Source: Geosiphon pyriformis
Taxonomy: Eukaryota > Glomeromycota > Glomeromycetes > Archaeosporales > Geosiphonaceae
NCBI GenBank assembly: GCA_016748015.1
Contig: JAAOMT010000304.1
Span: 96,695-160,694 of the forward strand
Direction of reading: 5' to 3'
DNA: 64,000 nucleotides
Shown piece by piece: positions 57,401 through 64,000 of this stretch (its first letter is position 1; each line of letters begins with the position of its first letter). Position numbers and translations under genes: made by a program. The notes below the pieces were generated by a model, which worked only from the letters and a program-made list of their open reading frames with translations, searched no databases and had not been told where the DNA came from.

Positions 57401-57750
57401 TTATTTATTTTTGATTTTTTGTTAATTATTAAGCTAATATTATTACAACAGACAATTAATTAAATTATTTGTAATATTTTTTAAATCTAATATAATGTAC
57501 AAATTAATTATAAAAAATTGTTTTTTATTGGTTTACAAAATATATAATCTATTTTTTAATATTTTGTTTATAATAAAAGTTTTTTTTAATAATTAAAAAA
57601 CTTATTTATATATATTATTCTTATTTAAACAATATTTTAAAATTAAGTTAGAGAATTGCTAAATCGATTCATTTGCAATATGTAATATTAATATATATAT
57701 ATATATATATAGAAAATTAGTTTAATTAAAATAAAAAATAGCTTTTTCTT
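57401..57750. repeat. AT-rich stretch with a TA microsatellite
   Basis: (AT) dinucleotide run at 57691-57711. No gene seen. Confidence 0.5.
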
Positions 57751-58620
57751 ATATAATTGAATATAAATTATATATTTAATTTTTTATTATGTCTTAAATA
57801 ATTATAGTGTTTTATAATTAAAAACATTTTATTATGGACAGGTCTAAATATTATGGCCTTATTTCTTACAAATTTTATATTTGCATACTTGAATTTAAAA
57901 AGAAATATTTTCAAAAATTTCAAATTGGGATAAATTTCGTTAAATAAATGATTCTTGATAAGCAATATTTTGTTTAAAGTGACTTAAAACACTTAAAAGA
58001 CATTTTCGAGTTCGTTGATTAAAAGAATTTTTAATTACAAGAAATGTGGTAGAAATCTGAATTAATTGAGTCTATTTTTCGAAAATGTGTCTGTTCATTA
58101 TAAATAGTCTTTGAAATTGCATGTTGTTTAAAATTTTTCTGTCATAATGTTGTTTAAATTGTCTTTGACATAATACTTACACTTAACATTTATAAAACTA
58201 ATACTTTCTGTTTGGATTTAAGTTATTAAATAGTGGAATGTCTAGCAATATTATCAAATGGTTTATGATTATGTTCAACATTATAAACTGTTAAATACCA
58301 GTATTTATTAGCTTTGAGTAATCATCTATATACAGCAAAAAAGCAGTTTGTTAATCAAATTGCTGTTTTTTATTGTTGATCTTTTAATAAAAGTTTTTTA
58401 GAAGTATTATATTCATTTCTCCGATTATATTTGAAAATAATATAAGTATTATTAACAACAGAGTATTGTTTTGTAACTACATATTTTTGGGAGTATATAA
58501 AGGTGTTAAGACTTTGTATCATTATCTTACAAGAGTTATATAATGTTTTTGGAAGTGGTAACATTATATGTAATTTTATAAAAAAATGTAATTACTTGTA
58601 AAATCAAAAGAAAACTTATT
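57751..58620 (-). pseudogene. FAR1/MULE-type transposase relic, DNA-binding part
   Basis: The reverse complement near 58240-58350 reads TNCFFAVYR...YLTVYNVEHNHKP, ending in the H-x-H of a WRKY-GCM1/FAR1 zinc finger. It is followed by FDNIARHSTI, then a KQKVLVL.MLSVSIM stretch and AISKTIYNEQTHFRK near 58.1 kb, the usual spacer to the MULE catalytic domain in Rhizophagus FAR1-like transposases. Only one of the two cysteines of the finger remains visible. Two open frames (58370-58564, 57768-57965) lie in the region, but no catalytic block is recognised. Confidence 0.5.
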
Positions 58621-60500
58621 TAATTTATTCTAAAGCTCTTTAATTATAAACTTATTAATATGTTTCTATATATAGTTGAATATAAAACTATGAAATAAAT
58701 AATATTACATATTGGGGATAAGTTGATTTAGCAAAAAAAGTAGATTAATTTAGCAATTTCCAAATAATATTAAAAATATTTTTAAAAAGAAGTTTTTCTC
58801 AAATTAAATTTAAAAAAATGATTCAACTAATTATTTATTTATTAAAAATTTAAAATAACTATATTAAATAGTAAAAAAAGCATTAAATAATTCTATAAAA
58901 TTTATTAACTTTTTAATACACTAGATTTGTTGAAAACTAAATATATTAATTAATTAATTAATTCAAGAATTATTTAATAAAAGCAGATATATGAACTATT
59001 TTATATTTTACTTTTCTGGAAACTTAAAATGCAATATATTCATCATTTTATTAGTGTTAATATTTGCTTTGTTTTCTAAATAATTAAATTGTAGTTTTCA
59101 ATTTTAGGTTTTTTATAATACATCTTAGCATTTGAGCTATTCAATAGATTGGAATTATAATACTTTTCAATAAACTTATTAATACAAGATGCAATAAAAA
59201 AGAAGATTATTTGAATTTTTTAATATTAAGAATAGCTATTATCAAAATAACATTATGAGAATAATCGTAAATAGAAAATATTTGTTTTGTCAATTTCTAT
59301 AATAATACACTTAAACTATAAATAATATCAACTATTGTGAACTTTTTTTCTTTTAAACTTTGTATAAAATTACTTTAAATATTATTTTGTTAAATATATT
59401 ATAGTAACTTTTATAAATACTAAGTCTGAACTTTTAAAAGCAAGCTTTTTTTTAATATAAAAATTTCTTTAAAGATGAGCTCCCTATTTTGATTGGGTAT
59501 CTGCAGCAAGAAAATAATAAGTTAATTTAATTATAATATTTTATTAACCATAAGTATTACTATATGTTTAACACTCTATTTTCTTGGTAATAACTCTTTT
59601 GAAAATACTTTTAAAGTTAAATCCAAAAAAAACGTTTTTGTTAGCATATTGAAAAAAATTATTAAGAAGAAAAGAGTGCTATTTTTAAAATATATTATGA
59701 TAAATAAAGTTGTAATTTAAAAAGTTTTAAGCTAATCAATAATTTTTAATATAACAAAAAATAATATATAATCGATTTGTTTATAAATTAGATTTAATTA
59801 AAATTTAATCTAGTATTATAGGAAAAATATTTTCAAAAAGAGAATAAAAAATTATATTATTCAGTATTTTATTAATATTATTTATATGAAATGTTCTAAA
59901 TAAACAAATAAACAAACAAATAAGCTTGATATATATAATTTTTTTTTATTGTATTTTTAAAAAAATATAAATAATCTATAAACTCTTTTATATCCTTAAA
60001 AATTCATAAAATAAGTTTTTTTTAATAATCAATATAATTCAAGATTGATTTTCAGAGAAAATTTAATATTATTACTGTAATTTATATTATATCAGTTTTT
60101 TATTTTTTGATACATAAAAACCATAGCAACAGCTGAATAACTTCTAAAGTAATAATTCAAAAGTATAAAAAATTAGATATAAACTAATATCTTTTTTATT
60201 ATGATTAATTGGATAATCAAATTCATATGCCACTAAAAATTAATCAAACCAATATTACAACTTAAAATATCAATTTTAACTAATAAATAAAGTGTTAATA
60301 GTTTTTTCAGATATTGCATTCATAATAAATACATTAAACTATCTTAATCTAAATAATATTGGTTCAACAATGCCTAGTTTACAAATTAAAGGTATTTAAA
60401 AAGAAATTAGTCTTAAATAAAAGTTTTTTTAAAGAAAAAATTTAATATATATATATATTTCAAATATTGTTTATTAGTGAGAATTTAATTTTATGAATAT
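58621..60500. other. AT-rich DNA, no gene recognised
   Basis: No domain, tandem repeat or terminal repeat found. Composition resembles other decayed stretches. A short higher-GC island at 59470-59515 is unassigned. Confidence 0.4.
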
Positions 60501-61899
60501 TTACTAATTAAAAACTTTATAATCATAGCATTTTGCAAAACAAATAATTATTGCAACCATATTTAAATTTTTAATCAAATAAAATTTTGAGATAGTGATG
60601 CTTTTTTATTTATATTAGAAATTAATAAAAAAACAATGAGCTGTTAGAAATCTAAGACAAGTTTTAATTTATTTTAATGATAATATAAAGTTTTCTAAAG
60701 AATTTCTAATAAGGTAAAGAGTTTTGAAGAAATTATGAGAATTTATAGCAGAAAAAAATTAAATAATTAGCATGAGCAAATATTTTTTGATTATTGGATT
60801 AATTAATATAAATTAATAATTAATATTTTGGAATAGAACTTCATATATATTAATTTAAATTATATATTTATAATTTTTTTATTAATAACCATATTTCAAA
60901 TTAATATTAAAAAGAATATATTTAAAGTTTAGTAAGAAAATTATTTTTCATGAAAATTTTTAAGGAAACTGTTATCTTTTAAAGCGATATTTTCCAAATA
61001 TTCAAACTAAAATTTTTTTATCTTATTCTTTCAACTTTGAATTTTATATTATTACTGCTGCTAAAAGGCATTGTAAAAGTTTTCAAAGTTTAATTAACAA
61101 TTTAATAGAAATAAATTTATAATTAGATATGTATAAACCATTTTGTATATATTATTTTCTTAAAGTATAGGAGATTTTTTTCTATTTTCAAAGCAATAAT
61201 ACAACTTATTATTAATCATTTGTTAAATATTAATAAAATTTAAAAAAAAAACAAAAATTAAATGTAAAAATAGATGGAATTTTTTATTTATAAGCAAAAA
61301 TAACCAAAAAATTAAATTTTCAATAATATGAATTTTAATAATTTTAAACAAAATATATTATTACAAACATCTAAAACCAAATAAATTAAACATATATTTT
61401 TATATATTTAATTAAGATAACTAATTTTAACTTTTAAGTACTTATAAAAATTGCTAATTACAATTGGTTAAATAAACATATTTATTTTACAAAATTACAA
61501 GCTATCATTATTTATCTAAAATTCAAAAACAAGAAAAACCAATTACAAAAAATAAAAGTTATTTTTGGTAAAAAATATATTATTAAAATATTAAGCTTAC
61601 AAATAAATTTATATTTGCTAAAATACTTTCAAGCAAATAAAAATTCTTGCCTAAGAATAATCTCAAAAATTTTAGGTAAAGTATTAGGTTTAATGAAGAT
61701 AATGGTATTATTTTCTTTTTTTAATCCAATTATTAGAGAGTGCTACAGGAAAATATCGTGATCTTGCTGCTAAAATTTACAAATAAGCATAAATAGCTCT
61801 GATATTGGACGGTTCTCTAATATGTGTTCAAAAAGTTCACTAATAAATGTTTTTTGTATTAATTTTTTTTAATATATATAGTGATAGTAGAAAATAAAC
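60501..61899. other. AT-rich DNA downstream of the MULE relic
   Basis: On the minus strand this would be the C-terminal half of the MULE transposase, but I could not read further motifs with confidence. A small GC-richer island at 61735-61830 may be part of it. Confidence 0.35.
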
Positions 61900-62628
61900 A
61901 AAAATTATTAGCATTTTAAAATAGTTTACAGCCAATTTTTGTTCCTTTGTGTATTGCCAAAACCATAGTTTTACAAGTTTTTTTATCATAAATTTTTAAT
62001 ATCTATGTTTCCATGACATAAACAGTACAGAGAAATATTTTAAACTTTTGCTTACTAGAAAGACCAAAAAAAACTTGTTTAATACTACTTTGATCTAAAA
62101 GAAAATACTAAAGAATTCACTAAAAACACTTTTTTTTAATGATTTATAATGTTACAGTAATAGTTTTATTATCTTTATTGTACACAAAAAATGTGCACCA
62201 ATATTTCAACATTCATATCCGTCCCGAACATATAATGTAAAAAGATGCCAATTATGTTTATTGGTTTTGTGTGTAAAATCTATTAGAGTTAACCATCTAT
62301 GACACCAAAGTTTTTGGGATGTATAAAAACAACGTCTTGGGTAAACTGCTGGAAAATACCTCAAAAACTGGTGAGAAATACAATACCATTTAGTATAATA
62401 TTTTTGATTACTTAGATATGATATAATCTCCAAAATGTCTTGTTCTAATTTAGTAATACCAATAAAATAAGTTTCTATAGGTCTACAAAGTTTATATTTG
62501 ATGTTTGCGACTTTTTTTTGTCTTAAATTTTGAGCAGAATTACCAAGACTTAATATATTAGCATATTTCTTGACAGTATTAACAATAAATACCAGAGAGT
62601 AATACTTAACTGCTTCTTCTTTGACCAA
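61900..62628 (-). pseudogene. MULE-type transposase relic, catalytic part
   Basis: The minus-strand open frame 62206-62628 ends in LTLIDFTHKTNKHNWHLFTL and YVRDGYEC, matching the MULE block DSTHKTNKYNW.L.TL.VRD (first catalytic Asp kept). After stops, the reading continues with FLLDQSSIKQVF near 62.1 kb (family FLSDQSS.EA; the second catalytic region) and ILCTVYVMET..LKIYDKKTCK near 61.98-62.03 kb (family CTVHVMRTW...IYDKKT). The N-terminal half of the frame has no FAR1 finger. It would have been a cut-and-paste transposase. Confidence 0.65.
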
Positions 62629-64000
62629 GGTTCAAAAAATTTCAGAGCATTTCAACTTGTTGTTAGGGTAAAGTTAGGGCTTATATAGGTGTTAGGCTTA
62701 GGAGTGTTTATTATTAAATTTAAAAACACGATTAAAACTCATCAAAAAGCAGTAAAACTCGTTAAAAAAACCGGTGTAAAGCTTATTGAAAAAAAAAGTG
62801 GAAATTTGTTGTGAAAATTTGTCAAAAAAAATGTGTGAAAATTTGTCAAATAAAAAACATGAAAAAAAACACGAAAAGCTCTTTAAAAAAATCAACCAAT
62901 AAAATACATGTTTTCATAAATCATTGATTAACCATATATCTCTCTTGTAATGTAATTATACATTAGCAATTGGCATTATGTAAAATATACTCTGCTTTAG
63001 CCTCCCTCTGTTTATGGATAATTGACTAAATAAAATAAAATAAAAGTATTTATTCTTAAAAATATCTAAAGACTAAAAATAATGAATAAAAGTAGAATGT
63101 AAATTAATATAATTGGTCTTAAAATCATTGTTAATTTTTTCAAAAAAATCCAAAAATAGAGAGAATAATTTGCAATTGGTAATAATAATAATACAGCTGT
63201 TATAATTTTAATATTTGTTTATTTAAAAAATTATAAGAGCAAGTTTCTTATTTTTCAAAAAATGTTAGATTAATTTCAATTGAATTATAGCTATTGATAT
63301 CTTAATTATTAAACTTAAATTGTTAAAGTTTAGCTCCAAAATTATTGGTTAAATTTTGAAATATTTTGATATAATTTTATACATGTATTTATTAATAATG
63401 GTTAAATACCGATATAAATTGTGTATTTTTTATAATTTTACTCAATTAAGACTATACTATACAAAATTACTTAGATTTAAACAAAAAAATAAGTTTAGTT
63501 AACTAAATTTAAAACATAAAATATGATATATATTGGCTTTTGCAAATTTATAAATTTTAAAAATATCGCATTTTTTAATCATTTTTAATCATTTTTTTAC
63601 AATTTGACAAAACAGTATTATTATTGAAAGTTAAATTGTTTTTTCTATTTTCTTTTTAATTTAATTAAAGCCACATTTATTTACAAAATATTATTATAAA
63701 TACATAAACTAATTTTCTTATCTTTAATCTAAATGATTTAATGAATAAAATAGATTTAAAAGTTAACAAAGAACTGTTTTTATAATACTCATAAACACAC
63801 AATTATATTATTTACATTAACAAATTTCTTTTTGTTTTTTAGTAATTAATAAATAAATATTTAAACTATTTTATTAAAATATTCTGGTCTATTTAAATAA
63901 CATAATTGTATATTCAAAATAAAGATTTGTTTACCTGGAACTTTAAAAGAGCCAAGTTAGCTTGGTACAAAGGTCGAGTAAGTTGAGCTCAAGCTGAATT
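62629..64000. other. Right-end AT-rich DNA
   Basis: 62700-62900 is a degenerate, Lys/Phe-rich repetition of words such as GTGAAAATTTGTCAAA (two near copies at about 62810 and 62835). No gene is seen. The last 60 bp have higher GC (GCTTGGTACAAAGGTCGAG) and may be the edge of another element cut by the window. Confidence 0.4.

Noticed and set aside
62698-62895. Minus-strand Phe/Lys/Ser-rich frame of 65 codons.
   Set aside because: It is the translation of degenerate direct repeats and not a gene.

Overview
The window is AT-rich eukaryotic DNA, almost certainly from a fungus of the Glomeromycotina (the arbuscular mycorrhizal Rhizophagus/Gigaspora group). I base this on composition, on spliced genes with short GT-AG introns, and on LINE, Ty3/gypsy, pogo, MULE/FAR1 and DDE transposon protein families of the kind I know from those genomes. 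Nothing looks bacterial or organellar, and no database search was possible. Nearly everything is transposable element. Most copies are worn by G:C to A:T substitutions: Gln codons became TAA/TAG, Trp codons became TGA/TAG, catalytic Asp and Glu became Asn and Lys, and zinc-ligand His became Tyr.

Left part (0-11.7 kb): a short 5'-truncated LINE on the minus strand (1.62-2.34 kb); a nearly full-length, heavily decayed plus-strand LINE (about 2.73-8.26 kb, endonuclease - RT - RNase H); a scaffold gap flanked by the same 391 bp twice (an assembly artefact); and a younger minus-strand LINE (8.98-11.69 kb). A worn solo LTR lies at 12.38-13.16 kb.

The only non-mobile gene candidate is a spliced minus-strand gene at about 14.6-17.45 kb with a SAM domain, a P-loop NTPase and a possible nuclease-like C-terminus (a Crinkler/CR-type protein architecture). 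Its last recognised exon carries three in-frame stops.

Middle (18.4-32.3 kb): a minus-strand LINE is split in two by a pogo-like DNA transposon. That transposon carries a 57-bp minisatellite of about ten copies. After a featureless AT-rich stretch comes a second, decayed DDE DNA transposon with remnants of terminal inverted repeats.

Right-centre (32.3-54.3 kb) is a nest of LTR elements. The outermost is an old minus-strand gypsy element (gag and 5' LTR, family LTR3). Gypsy-1 (35,202-54,178) is inserted into that LTR. Gypsy-2 (37,044-48,310) is inserted into the gag of gypsy-1. A solo LTR of family LTR3 (43,121-44,101) is inserted into the RT gene of gypsy-2. All three families have LTR ends TGTTAC...GTAACA and apparent 4-bp target duplications. 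Gypsy-2 encodes a dUTPase domain between protease and RT. Both gypsy elements carry an extra ORF after integrase, in the position of env.

Right end (54.3-64 kb): a second worn solo LTR of the gypsy-2 family, a worn copy of gypsy-1's 3' ORF, relics of FAR1/MULE-type transposases on the minus strand, and AT-rich filler. No rRNA, tRNA, CRISPR array or intact host gene was recognised.
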